A DNA stretch of 64,000 bases from assembly GCA_936450465.1 (NCBI GenBank), contig OW388300.1, positions 38,844,358-38,908,357 of the forward strand. Reading direction: 5' to 3'. Origin of the DNA: Gibbula magus. Lineage: Eukaryota; Mollusca; Gastropoda; Trochida; Trochidae. Below the pieces are notes generated by a model that was given only the letters and a program-made list of their open reading frames with translations, was not told where the DNA came from and searched no databases. Position 1 is the stretch's first letter. Each line of letters opens with the position of its first letter. The translations under genes and the position numbers were made by a program. Of this stretch, positions 47,207 through 61,145 are shown in pieces.

Positions 47207-48110
47207 ATGCCCCCGAATCGGAGATTCCGGGGGTATATTGTTTTTCACCTGTCCGTCTGTCCGTGCGTCCGTCCGTCTGCCCGTCTGTCCGTCTGTGTGT
47301 TTGTCCACAAAAACTTTAACCTTGGCCATAACTTTGGATTGCTCAGAGCTAGGGCTTTCATACTTGGCATGTGCATACCTTGTGATGAGACCTTTCAGGT
47401 GAGGTCATCATATTTGACCTTCTGACCTTGACCTTGCCACAATTGACATTTTCAGGAAACTTAACCTTGGCCATAACTTTGGATTGCTCTGAGCTAGGGC
47501 TGTCATACTTGGCACGTGTATACCTTGTGATGAGACCTTCAGATGAGATTATCATATTTGACCTTGTGACCTTGACCTTTACCTTGCCGTAGTGGACATC
47601 GTCAGTAAACTTTAACCTTGGCCATAACTTTAGATTGCTCAGAGCTACGACTTTCATACTTGGCGTGTGCATACCGTGTGATAAGACCATTTAGATGAGG
47701 TCATCATATTTGACCTTGTGACTTTGACCTTGCCGCAGTGGACAATATTTAGAAAACGTTAACCTTGGCCATAACTTTAGATTGCTCAGAGCTACTGCTT
47801 TCATACTTGGTATGTGCATACCTAATGATGAGACCTTCAGATGAAGTCATCATATTTGACCTTGTGACCTTGACCTTGCCGCAGTGGACATCTTCAGAAA
47901 ACTTTAACCTTGGCCATAACTTTGGATTGCTCAGAGCTAGGGCTTTCATACTTGGCATGTGCATACCTTGTGATGAGACCTTCCAGATGAGGTCATCATA
48001 TTTGACCTTGTGACCTTGACCTTGCCGCAGTGGACAATATTCAGAAAACTTTAACCTTGGCCATAACTTTAGTAAATCCGGGGACATCCGTGTTTAACAA
48101 ACACATGTTG
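47207..48110 (+). mobile_element. Mollusc-type element with about five 147-bp monomers
   Basis: Starts ATGCCCCCGAATCGGAGATT, then a TCCGTCTG-rich run, then tandem monomers starting TAACCTTGGCCATAAC at 47317, 47462, 47613, 47760, 47905 and 48052 (spacing 145-151). It ends GGGGACATCCGTG and a short AAACACATGTTG. Unit U2 at about 54257 lacks it. Open frames on either strand follow the repeat and are not genes. Confidence 0.8.
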
Positions 48111-49330
48111 TTTATTCAAATATTGATAATGAACAGTGTACACAAAACATTTTTTTTCTCTCAAAAGGTCATGCTTTGATTCCGGATTTAAGATAAGAAT
48201 ACAGATAACGTTCTTTGCAGGGTTACATCCAACTCAGAATGCAGGAATTAATAATTATCAAAAGTAAATCTTAACATTTTACGGTTATATCTTCAGCTCT
48301 AAGAACAATCTCAGTCATGTGCTAATTCGCTATATCACAAATTCACCTAAAGTCGCCCTTTTACTTCATATTTGTGCCCCAAGCAGGTTTCTATATTCAA
48401 CAAAATCTGGAATCGTGTGTTATCTTTAACATAATGGTTTGTTCCTAGGTCATATGTAAGAGTAAACATGACTCATTGTGCAATATAATACACCCTCAGA
48501 ACCTCATCATCACTGAGGTTTACCATGAGAAAACTACCACACACCTGCCTCACCTCCTCCAGACGGCTGTCTTGATAATTGAGAACAACGATTGTGTCTC
48601 GGAATCTTGCCAATGTCAGGACCTCGTGTAGGATTAGTCTCCCAGAACGTTGTCTTTGTGTGTTGTGTTATGAGTACAGATGGCTGTATGTAATTTTATA
48701 CACTCGCTATATGAACTCATTGATACAAACACTGATGTTAATATTTATTTATGTATTATCCCACACACCAGTCAATTTTCCTCAGACAGTGGTCTCACTA
48801 ACTGAAAATAATGTTTGAACATCGGAGATGTGCCAATGTCTGAGTCCCGTCTATGTTTATTTAAGAAAAACGGAAATTTACTATCTGAAAACCTGTTAAG
48901 TGAGGTATTTCATAGAACATTTAAAATGAACCACAGACTAGATTATCTAGCTAAATGTAATCAAACAGGTGTTTTTTTTATTGCATCAAACCTTTGTACA
49001 ATACACGTTACCCAAAAGTTAATAATGAACAACAAGGGATGTTCTTAATGAATCATGAACAACAATAATGATGTTCATGTTTTTTGTTATTTTAAAAGAA
49101 ACTTACTGCATTCCTATAGTTATAAGGATAAGAGTCAACCTAAATGTTTCACTATAATTTCAATAGCATATGTTATAAAACAAAATCACTGATAATACTT
49201 ATGGCCTAATTTCTTCTCTAAGATAGTTCAACAGTAACTTTTTCAGAGGAGTGACAGTCGGAGTTGAGTCAAAGATTAAAAAAATATTCTCAACTTGGTA
49301 AAAATACTGGCACTGTTTTAGATTTTATGT

Positions 49331-49430
49331 GAAAGGCGGTAGGGGAAGACGTACTGGGTCATGGGTCCTTAGGCAAGGATCTTCATCCACATTATACTCA
49401 GTTCATCCAGCAGTTTAAATGGGTACCTAG
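49331..49430 (+). mobile_element. SINE core relic in unit U1
   Basis: Paralogue of 41891-41992. Confidence 0.6.
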
Positions 49431-50279
49431 AGACGTAAGTATGGACCTTCTGTCAAGGCACTCAAAGTACAATTCCTTCAGGATAATAATTGAGTGACTA
49501 TCATCATTATTATATCTAAAAACTCAATTTCAAACATATTGCAGTCATTGGAGTTAAAACAGTTTTTGACAGAATCCCACTCAGTAGGCTCAACAGTCAA
49601 CTGTGATGAGCACAGAAAAGACAAAATATACAGAACCTGGATAGCAAGCTCGAGAGAGTAAATATGAAGAAAGTATATCTAATCTACATGCTATCATATT
49701 ATGCAATCATCCACTAGATTGAATGTTGTAGGTTAATATTCACTATCTCGATAATGTTTCAAGGTCTGTACAACAACTATTTTTGTTCAAAACTTTCACC
49801 TGCTGAGAAAACCTAAATGCGATGAATCAGTGTGAGGACATAGGTAGACTAAACAGAGTTAATACCCAAGCTATTTCAAGTTTAAACAACCTTGAATGTA
49901 TTAAGGTTTGAATGAAATATGTGAGAAACGTTCTAACGTACAAGCTTTCCTTTGTTATGGCTTTTCCTAATGATGTTATTCCTTTATTTTTATTAGCTTA
50001 ATTTTTAAAGATGATAGATGTATCGAGTTTTAATTTAGATTACGTACGTGTTCTGAATATCATTATGAGATAACAAATTCGAAACAAATGTAGTGTAACC
50101 AGTTGAAAGTTCTTCAAGGAGTGTTGTGTAACCGAAACAAGTTATTCAACGATAGTCACGTCATAATGCCGTTCTACTTTCGCCATCAGCTGATCGAGTA
50201 CAACCAAACTCTCCACTTCAGTTTTCGGTTCATCATATATTTTCCTTTACATATGTTTTGCGATAGTGTTAGTGTTAGT

Positions 50280-50650
50280 TGGTAAAAGTTTATGTTTGTT
50301 AGTAACGTTCAGGATTGCTGTTAGTGTTTGGGTAAGGGTATATGATGAGAACGTCAGTTTGTGTCTGGACGGGCTGCCATGGTTAATGTTTGGGTTAAGA
50401 TTACGGTTTTGTTAGTTGCAGTGTTCAGCTTAGAATTATGGTAGGGTTGGGGTAAGATTAAAGTTTAGGTTTAGTTTTAGTGTTAGGTTTATGGTTAGGG
50501 TCATGGTTACTGTAAGGTTAGTTTTAGTTTTAGTTTTAGTTTTAGTTTTAGTTTTAGTTTTAGTTTTAGTTTTAGTTTTAGTTTTCTGGTCAGAATTAGA
50601 GTTCGCTTAGAATTAGTTGTAGTTTAAGGGTTATGGTTTGTGTTCTTGTT
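50280..50650 (+). repeat. Degenerate telomere-like tract with (TTTTAG)n expansion
   Basis: GTTAGGG variants followed by about ten perfect TTTTAG hexamers at about 50517-50586. Confidence 0.9.
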
Positions 50651-52947
50651 AAGATAAGTGTTGCGATTAGAGTAAATGATGAGAATTTATCACCAGGGCC
50701 TTCTGTCAAAATTTAGTATAACGATTCTAATGCTATAATTACTGTTAAATTTAACCATATGCTCAAAGAAATGATAATGCAGCTTATAAATGTTTCGGAA
50801 GCAAAGGTTAGCAATACATGTAGATAGAACGCTCTACACTTGAAAGGGTAATTTAGTCCACGATTCAGTGCGTCATCTGCTATAATTTACACACCACATG
50901 TAGCTAAATGGATAACCATTCCCTGAATATCACAAATTGGCCCTAAGTAACAGGACTAATATCAACACACGTACATGTGTAACAGTATACCCTTGTTCAC
51001 GATCAGAGTCAAACCGTGCAGTCTCAAGGTAATCAGAAGAGTAAAACAACACCTGTTTACTGTAGAAGTGTTTGTTTCTTGGTAATTGGAAACAACGTTT
51101 GTGTCTGGAAGTCTGAAGTCTAGAGATCGTTTAAAGTCATTTCAGAAGTCATTTATCAGATGATAGGTGATATCCTTGGTGGAACCAATTTACCAAATTG
51201 GACGGAGTGGTGCTGTCTGGTTGATATAACCTCCTAGACCAGAAAATTGGAGTCTTCAAATTTATATCTCAATTATTTAGTAAATACTGAATATAAACAA
51301 GTGAGTTGGATAAAGCTGTAACGTCGAACACTCGAGCTATTAAGAATGTGAGTGTTTAAAATAAAAACTTTTTTCAAAAAATTCTTATTATATCAATCGC
51401 AAGAGAAATCGTTCATTTACAACAAGACATATTAGAAATAATTTTCTTATCCCGATACTCCAATCAAATATCCCTTAATTAGCGTGCGTCAATAAAATCT
51501 GATGTAATTACGTAGTATGCAACAATAATGGTTTCTGAGTCATATATGTTTGTCAATTTCACTAGTTATCATAGCGACAGTGGAAAGTGACTGTCTCAAC
51601 TGTTTTCGTCCTGCATGTAACCATTGCTGCGCACTACTTAATGTGAGGATTGTTATATTGATATATTTCTAATGTCCTGTGAATATGCAAATTATTGACA
51701 CTTTATATTTAAATGATATTTTTATTGTGACTATAGTAGAATACTGAGACATATATGTTAATGATAATACAATTCAAGCAAAATGCCTAGTTGGGTAAAC
51801 AGTTGTTTCATGGTCTGTTGTAACTACATAATTGAATCAAATGGTAAATCAATAAACGGCAAAAACTACAGTTGTGTGAGTACACCACAATGCTTTGCGC
51901 TTAAAAATAATAGAATTTATCTATATTTCGACAGGAAAACACCTCTACTAATTCGGGCGATTTGTTTAGCTCTGGGAAAAATTAAGTGTATATATTTTAA
52001 CGGGAAAGATCTTTAGCAATTTTCCGGTATCTCCATCAACATACTCGATGGCTCGTTAACGTTAGTTGGCGGTTTCACATTACAGTCTGAGACTTAATGG
52101 ATTGATAAATGTATGTGTAGACCCGATAAATTCAACCGCCACATTCGAGTGAGAGAAGGTTGATTCCTAACTTGTAATAGTCTCATCATCATATTAGTGT
52201 GGGATACTGGGTTACATATATCGGGAAATGACAGAAATTTATAGATATTGTAATTGACTATCGCTAAGGACTTGCTTTTCGGACGGCTCACATTAGAGAA
52301 GTAGTTTGTGATATTTGAAGCGATATGACATCATCAATCCAAAGGAGAGGTCTCCGCTAGCTAATAGATAAATAATAAATAGTTTGCGATATCACTTTTT
52401 GGTATGTCCGAAAGCGGCATTCACTCAGTGACTGTCGACATTCCTGATGCACTCACTAAATGGGACAAGATCAAAACATTGCCCCCGACGAATTGTCTCC
52501 AATTTAATTTAGATAATGCTCATGTGCAAAAATAGGTGAAGTGTATTTATTAATTTTAAACGAGTATATTGTCAACATTGATTTGTGTCTTAGGCATCTG
52601 AAAACAATCACTCGAGGTTATTTATGTTATATAAGTATAAGCCGAAGTCAGTTGAACATGTAATCTATAACTGTATGGGTATTGAATTCAAACATGTTGA
52701 ATATATGACATATGTCTTATTTACCATATATCTTTTTCTTTCAGGATAATTTCTCCACAGATACTGCGTCTGCGGTGAGACCAATTTGTTAAAATAAGAT
52801 ATTTGACCGATCTTTGTTATCTCCCGCATTAAAATATTTTCTACGACACATGTTTCCTTTTCGTTCAGGGTCCTTTTGTCAGGGGTAATTGATGTTTAAG
52901 CTGAGACGAATGTATCATAATGCTGTATAAAGTTATCTCTTAATTAA

Positions 52948-53272
52948 AAAGGCAGTAGCACTTTTTTGCAAATTTTAGTTTTTAAAATGTATGTCATTTA
53001 CATTTACTTTAGAGGGTAAAACATCTTATTACACAAACCAATTTTCCGTAATTGTAAAATCGGTGTTGCGTATAAAGCTAAAAATGCATGGCGGCCATTT
53101 TATCATTTAATTATTTTGAATGACAAAAACGATTCTCATGGCTTTTCGGAATCATGTACACTTATATTTCAAATTGATTTCCTAAGAGGGAAGGGCGTTT
53201 AACTGTTGGTGACATTATTTTTCAAATAAATTTCATCAACTTATTTCAACGAAAAAACGTGCTACTGCCCCT
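52948..53272 (+). mobile_element. TTAA-type MITE in U2
   Basis: TTAA 52944-52947 and 53273-53276 flank a copy with a weakened left end (AAAGGCAGTAGCAC) and intact CGTGCTACTGCCCCT. Confidence 0.92.
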
Positions 53273-53294
53273 TTAACATAAGGCATCTTGTGAA

Positions 53295-54066
53295 TTGAAT
53301 GGATCTCTTAACTCGTCTTGCCAACGATGGAATGCAAAAGGTGTTGTTTTTTATAAAAGACCCTCTGAATTCACGTCCCATGATATGTTTGAAAATATAT
53401 TCAAGGTTCAAGGAGGCATCAACTCCATTAAAACCTTCTTGAAAAACAAGGACATAAAATTAGAAAGCATCAGGAAAAAGTTCATATTAAATGTTTTGAT
53501 TAGGGGAAAGAAAGGAAGTCAACACTTTTACAGGACTCTACTTAATGCGAAATCAGTAACAAATCAGCACTGTGCAAAATGGAATATGATACTAGGAAAT
53601 CAAATTGATACAAATACTTGGCAACACTACAACCATATTCCGTTTCACTGGTCGAAAGACACTAATTTTCAATGGTTTCAATACAAACTCCTTCATCATT
53701 TACTACCAAAAATAATAAACTTTTTAAAATGAATTATATTGATCATGGTTGTAGCAAGATTACTCCTATTTGGCAAGAACTTGAACATTGGCTAAACAAT
53801 AAAGTGGATGTAAATCTCATCTTCACTACAGAATAAATTCTAAGTGGATTCAGATGGAAAATAATGATCAAATAAAGGTTATCTTAATTCTCTGCAAACA
53901 TGTCATTTTCAACCGTAAGAGATCATCACGAATGCCAACATTTCAGTTCTTGCAGCAGGAACTTAACAACTTTTATGAATTGACTAGATATACTGCTATG
54001 ATAAGCTCAAACATTGACCATTTTTTCAAATTCTGGTCGACCTGTCATATTCTGTTTCGTGATTGA
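53295..54066 (+). pseudogene. LINE ORF2 3' fragment, uninterrupted copy
   Basis: 53295-53732 reads through FYKRPSEFTSHDMFENIF, ESIRKKFILNVLIRGKKG and FQWFQYKLLHHLLPK, then frameshifts; a terminal piece (MPTFQFLQQELNNFY) is open at 53854-54066 in another frame. It is the C-terminal tail of an L1-like non-LTR ORF2 with no RT core. Degraded. Confidence 0.72.
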
Positions 54067-55482
54067 TACTTTCATGTGCGTGTATGATATATTCTGGGGT
54101 TTTTTTCTATGATTGTTGACATTATGATGTAACCACGACCGGAGTTAGGAAGATAAACAAAGTATGTAAAATAAAATGCCAACGATATATCTACTTTGAC
54201 CAATTTGTCAAACATTAAAATTAGTGTCCATTACTGTTATTAACTGAAGTTGTCTTTTTTTATTCAAATATTGATAATGATAATTAATAATTTTCAAAAT
54301 GTCATGCTTTGATTCCGGATCTAAGATTAGAGAACAGATAACGTTCTTTGCAGGATTACATCTAACTCAGATTTAGGAATTAATAATTATCAAAAGTAAA
54401 TATTAACATTTTACGGTTATATCTTCAGTATTAAGAAAAATCTCAGTCATGTGCTTATTCGCTATATCACAAATTCACCTAATGTCGCCCTTTTACTTCA
54501 TATTTTTTCCCAAAGCAGGTTTCTATATTCAACAAAATCTGGAATCGTGTGTTAACTTTAACATAATGGTTTGTTCCTCTGCCATATGTAAGAGTATACA
54601 TGACTCGTTGTGCAAGATAATACACTCTCAGTACCTCATCATCACTGGGCTTTACCATGAGAAAAATACCACACACCTGTCTCACCTCCTCCAGACGGCT
54701 GTCTTGATAATTGAGAACAACGATTGTGTCTCGGAATCTTGCCAATGTCAGGACCTCGTGTAGGATTAGTCTCCCAGAACGTTTTCTTTGTGTGTTGTGT
54801 TATGAGTACAGATGGCTGTATGTAATATTATACACTCGCTATACGAACTCATTCATACAAACACTGATGTTAATATTTATTTATTTATTATCCCACACAC
54901 CAGTCAATTTTCCTCAGACAGATGTCTCGCTAACTGAAAATAATGTTTGAACCTCGGAGATGTGCCAATGTCTGAGTCCCGTCTATGTTTATTTAAGAAA
55001 AACGGAAATTTACTATCTGAAAACCTGTTAAGTGAGGTATTTCATAGAACATTTAAAATGAACCACAGACTAGATTATCTAGCTAAATGTAATCAAACAG
55101 TTTTTTTATTACATCAAACCTTTGTACAATACACTTATCCTAACTCATGTAAGAATCGCCATCTCTTACTAGTTAATAATGAACACCAAAGGATGTTCTT
55201 GATGAATCATGAACAACAATAATGATGTTCATGTTTCTTGTTATTTTAAAAGAAACTTACTGCATTCCTATAGTTATAAGGATAAGAGTCAACCTAAATG
55301 TTTCACTATAGCTTCAATAGCATATGTTATAAAACAAAATCACTGATAATACTTATGCCCTAATTTCTTCTTTAAGATAGTTCAACAGTCAATATTTCAG
55401 AGGAGTGACAGTCGGAGTTGAGTCAAAGATTAAACAAATATTCTCAACTTGGTAAAAAATACTGGCACTGTTTTACATTGTA

Positions 55483-55585
55483 TGTGAATGGCGGTAGGGC
55501 AAGACGTACTGTGTGATGTGTCCTAAGGCAAGGATCTCCATCCACATTATGCTCAGTTCATTCAGTAGTTTAAATGGGTACCTGG
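55483..55585 (+). mobile_element. SINE core relic in unit U2
   Basis: Paralogue of 41891-41992, with TTCATTCAGTAGTTTAAATG. Confidence 0.55.
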
Positions 55586-57907
55586 AGACGTAAGTAGCGA
55601 CCTTCTGTCAAGGCCCTCAAAGTACACTTCCTTCAGGATAATAATTGAGTGACTATCATCATTATTAAATCTAAAAACTCAATTTCAAACATATTGCAGT
55701 CATTGGAGGAAATACAAATGTACGGTTTTTGACAGATTCCCACCCAGTAGGCTCAACAGTCAACTGTGATGAGCACAGCAACGACAAAATATACAGAACC
55801 TGGATAGCAAGCTCGAGAGAGTAAATATGAAGAAAGTATATCTAATCTACATGCTATCATATTATGCAATCATCCACTTGATTGAATGTTGTAGGTTAAT
55901 ATTCACTATCTAGATAATGTTTCAAGGTCTGTACAACAACTATTTTTGTTCAAAACTCTCACCTGCTGAGAAAACCTTAATGCGATGAATCAGTGTGAGG
56001 ACATAGGTAGACTAAACAGAGTTAATACCCAAGCTATTTCAAGTTTAAACAACCTTGAATGTATTAAGGTTTGAATGAAATATGTGAGAAACGTTCTAAC
56101 TTACAAGCTTTCCTTTGTTATAGCGTTTCCTAATGATGTTATTCTTTTATTTTTATTAGCTTAATTTTTAAAGATGATAGATGTATCGAGTTTTAATTTA
56201 GATTACGTACGTGTTCTGATTATCCTTATGAGAATTAGTTGTAGTTTAAGGGTTATGGTTTGTGTTCTTGTTAAGATAAGTGTTGCTATTAGAGTAAATG
56301 ATGAGAATTTATCACCAGGGCCTTCTGTCAAATTTAGTATAACGCTTCTAATGCTATAATTACTGTTAAATTTAACCCTATGCTCAAAGAAATGATAATG
56401 CAGCTTATAAATGTTTCGGAAGCAAAGGTTAGCGATATATGTATATAGTGTGGATAAAACGCTCTACACTTGAAAAGGTGATTAAGTCCACGATTCAGTG
56501 CGTCATCTGCTATAATTTACACACCACATGTAACTAAATGGATAACTATTCCCTGAATATCACAAATTGACCCTAAGTAACAGGACTAATATCAACACAC
56601 GTACGTGTGTAACATAATAACCTTGTTCATGATCAGAGTCAAACCTTGCAGTCTCAAGGTAATCAGAAGAGTAAAACAACACCTGTTTGCTGTAGAAGTT
56701 TTTGTTTCTTGGTAATTGGAAACAACGTTTGTGTCTGGAAGTGTTGCCAAAGTCTAGGGATCGTTTAAAGCCATTTCAGAAGTCATTTATCAGATGATAG
56801 GTGATATCCTTGGTGGAACCAATTTGCCAAATTAGGCGAACTGGGGCTGTCTGGTTGATATAACCTTCTCCTAGACCAGAAAATTGGAGTCTTCAAATTT
56901 ATAGCTCAATAACTTAGTAAAGACTGAATATAAACAGGTGAGCGAGATACAGCTGTAACGTTGACCACTTCAAAGAGCTATAAAGTATGTAAGTATTTAA
57001 AATAAAAACTTGTTTCCAAAAATTATTATGATAACAACCGCAAGAGAAATCGTTCATTTACAACATTACATATTAGAAATAATTTGTATATCCTGATATT
57101 AAAATGAAATATCCCTTATTTTTCGAGCGTCAATAAAATTGGATGTAATTACGTAGTATGCAACGATTAAGGTTTCTGAATCATATATGTTTGTCAATTT
57201 CACAAGTTATCATAGCAACCCACGTGAAAGTGACTGTCTCAACTGCATGTTACCATTGCTGCGCACTACTTAATGTGATGATTGTTATATTAATATATTT
57301 CTAATGTCCTGTAAATATGCAAATTATTGACACTTTATATTTACATTTAAAAAAATTTTGATTATAGAAACATACTAAGACACATATATATGTTATTGAT
57401 AATACAATTCAAGCAAAATGCCTAGCTGGGTAAACATTTATTTCATGAGCTGTTGTAACTACATAATTAAATCAAATGGTAAATAAATAAACGCCAAAAA
57501 CTACATATTTAGTCCTTGACTTACAGTGTGTGAGTAGACCACAATGCTTTGCGAATTGATCTATATTGCGACTGGAAAACACCTTTACTAATTAGGGCGA
57601 TTTTTAGCTTGTGCTGGGTCGAACAAAATTCTGGGGAAAATTAAGTGTATATATTTTAATAAGACAGATCTTTAGCTATTCTCCCAAATGTCCATCAACA
57701 TACTCGAAGGTTTCACGTTACAGTGTGAGATTTTATAGATTAAAAACTGTTTATGTAGAACCAATATATTCAACTGCAACATTCGAGTAGGAGAAGATTA
57801 AAACGTGTCAGAATCATATTAGATTAGTGTGGGTTAGTGGGTTGCATCCATCTGAAATGACAGAAATGAAAACGGAAAATATGTTTTTTCAAATTATTGT
57901 AATTGAC

Positions 57908-58038
<131 letters not shown>

Positions 58039-59802
58039 AAACCGTCTAAGTAAGGCTTGCTTAACTAAAACGTCAAGTAACTATATATACTGTATAGGTA
58101 TTGAATCAAAACATGTCGACGATATGGCATGTGTCCTGTACTTATTTTACCTAATATCTTTTCTTTCAGGATAATTTCTCCAAAGATACGGCATCTGCAG
58201 TACGACCAATTTCTCAAAATAAGATGTTTGGCGGATCATTGTTATCTTCTGAATTAAAATACCTTCTACGTTGCATGTATCTTTTCGTTCAGGGTCATTT
58301 TGTCAAGGTTAATGCTGAGACCAATGTGAGATTTAATTTATCTCTTAATAAAGGTAAGTTATCTTGTGAATGGAATAGACCTCTTCACTTCTGAATCATG
58401 TTGCCAAATATGTCTCTACTTAGACCAATTTTTCAAGCATTAAAATGTGTCCATTAATGTTTCAAACTGCTTCTAAGTTGTCTGTTTGATACAAATATTG
58501 TTAAGATAACAGTCAACACTTCCTCCCGGGCGGGTTTCTATTTCCTGAATTAAAATGCTTTCTATGTTGCATGTATCTTTTCGTTCAGGGTCTTTTTGTC
58601 AAGGAAAATAGATGTTTATGCCGAGACAGGTGTGTCAGAGTGCTGAAAGAGTTATCCCTTAATTAACGTACGGGTATTTTGTGAATTGAATGGATTGCTT
58701 CACTTCTGAATCATTTTGCTATTTTGCTCTTTAGACTAATTTATCAAATAATACATATGTGTCCGTTGAAATAAAAACTGTTTCTAAGTTGTCTGTTAGA
58801 TTCAAAACTTGATAATGAACGGTAAACACTTCTCCCCCGGGCGGGTTTCTATTTTCAACAAAACTGAAAACATGTTTTATCTTTTACGCAATGGTTTGCC
58901 CCTAGGTCATATGTAAGAATACAAATGACTCCTTGTGTAAGATGATACACCCTCAGTACATCTTCATCATTCACACGAACACTGGGGTTTACCATGAGAA
59001 AAATACCACACACCTGCCTCACCTCCTCCAGACGGCTGTCTTGATAATTGAGAACAACAAGTGTGTCTCGGTGTCTTGCCAATGTCAGGACCTCGTGTAG
59101 GATTAGTCTCCCAGAACGTTGTCTTTGTGTGTTGTGTTATGAGTACAGATGGCTGTATGTAATGTTATACACTCGCTATACGAACTCATTCATACAAACA
59201 CTGATGTTAATATTTATTTATTTATTATCCCACACACCAGTCAATTTTCCTCAGAGAGTTGTCTCGCTAACTGAAATAATGTTGAACCTCGGAGATGTGC
59301 CAATGTCTGAGTCCCGTCTATGTTTATTTAAGAAAAACGGAAATTTACTGTCTGAAAAACTGTTAAGTGAGGTATTTCATAGAACATTTAAAATGAACCA
59401 CAGACTAGATAATCTAGCTAAATGTAATTGCATCAAACCTTTGTACAATCGAGTTATCCTAACTCATGTAAGAATCACTATCTCTTATTAGTTAATAATG
59501 AACAACAAGGGATGTTCTTGATGAATCATGAACAACAATAATGATGTTCATGTTTCTTGTTATTTTAAAAGAAACTTACTGCATTCCTATAGTTATAAGG
59601 ATAAGAGTAAACCTAAATGTTTCACTATATCTTCAATAGCATATGTTATAAACCAAAATCACTGATAATACTTATGGCCTAATTTCTTCTCTAAGATAGT
59701 TCAACAGTCAATATTTCAGATGAGTGACAGTCGCAGTTGAGTCAAAGATTAAAAAAATATTCTCAACTTGGTAAAAATACTGGCACTGTTTTAGATTTTA
59801 TG

Positions 59803-59902
59803 TGAAAGGCGGTAGGGGAAGACGTACTGGGTCATGGGTCCTTAGGCAAGGATCTTCATCCACATTATACTCAGTTCATCCAGCAGTTTAAATGGGTACC
59901 TA
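59803..59902 (+). mobile_element. SINE core relic in unit U3
   Basis: Paralogue of 49331-49430. Confidence 0.55.
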
Positions 59903-60740
59903 GAGAGTATGGACCTTCTGTCAAGGCACTGAAAGTACAATTCCTTCAGGATAATAATTGAGTGACTATCATCATTATTATATCTAAAAACTCAATTTCA
60001 AACATATTGCAGTCATTGGAGGAAAAACAGTTTTTGACAGAATCCCACTCAGTAGGCTCAACAGTCAACTGTGATAAGCACAGAAAAGACAAAATATACA
60101 GAACCTGGATAGCAAGCTCGAGAGAGTAAATATGAAGAAAGTATATCTAATCTACATGCTTTCATATTATGCAAACATCCACTTGATTGAATGTTGTAGG
60201 TTAATATTCACTATCTCGATAATGTTTCAAGGTCTGTACAACAACTATTTTTGTTCAAAACTTTCACCTGCTGAGAAAACCTAAATGCGATGAATCAGTG
60301 TGAGGACATAGGTAGACTAAACAGAGTTAATACCCAAGCTATTTCAAGTTTAAACAACCTTGAATGTATTAAGGTTTGAATGAAATATGTGAGAAATGTT
60401 CTCACTTACAAGCTTTCCTTTGTTATAGCGTTTCCTAATGATGTTTTTCCTTTATTTTTATTAGCTTAATTTTTAAAGATGATAGATGTATCGAGTTTAA
60501 ATTTAGATTACGTACGTATTCTGAATATCATTATGAGATAACCTTGGTTATTCGAAACAAATGTAGTGTAACCAGTTGAAAGTTTTTCAAGGAGTGTTGT
60601 GTAACCAACACAAGTTATTCAACGATAGTGACGTCATAATGCCGTTCTACTTTCGCCATCAGCTGATCGAGTAAAACCAAACTCTCCACTCCAGTTCTCG
60701 TTTCATCATATATTTTCCTTTACATATGTTTTGCAATAGT

Positions 60741-61145
60741 GTTAGTGTTAGTTGGTAAAAGTTTATGTTTGTTAGTAACGTTTAGGATTTATGTTAGTGT
60801 TTGGGTAAGGGTATATGATGAGAACGTCAGTTTATGTGTGGAAGGGCTGCCATGGTTAGTGTTTGGGTTGAGATTACGGTTTTGTTAGTTGCAGTGTTCA
60901 GCTTAGAATTATGGTAGGGTTGGGGTAAGATTAAAGTTTAGGTTTATTTTAGTGTTAGGGTTATGGTTAGGGTTATGGTTACCGTAAGGTTAGTTTTAAT
61001 TTTAGTTTTAGTTTTAGTTTTAGTTTTAGTTTTAGTTTTAGTTTTAGTTTTACTCTTCTGGTCAGAATTAGAGTTCGCTTAGAATTAGTTGTAGTTTAAG
61101 GGTTATAGTTTGTGTTCTTGTTAAGATAAGTGTTGCGATTAGAGT
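60741..61145 (+). repeat. Degenerate telomere-like tract with (TTTTAG)n
   Basis: GTTAGGG variants followed by about eight TTTTAG hexamers at about 61000-61050, fewer than in U2. Confidence 0.9.

Larger units (their letters stand above)
42841..50270 (+). repeat. Repeat unit U1
   Basis: GGGTTA-like tract (42850-43200), conserved block (43567), first flank (43850-44850), TTAA MITE, LINE fragment with nested MITE, 147-bp-monomer element, loop (48540-48850), SINE core, TGGATAGCAAGCTCGAGAG (49640). It has no (AT)n or second-flank module. Confidence 0.8.
50271..56220 (+). repeat. Repeat unit U2
   Basis: Same order as U1 but without the nested CRE MITE and without the 147-bp-monomer element: conserved block 51055, first flank 51300-52310, MITE 52948, LINE fragment 53295, loop 54660-55000, SINE core, TGGATAGCAAGCTCGAGAG at 55800. 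Confidence 0.8.

Noticed and set aside
47358..48087. Minus-strand ORFs of about 110 residues across the 147-bp monomers
   Set aside because: Periodic frames generated by the tandem monomers; the same peptide repeats with each unit.
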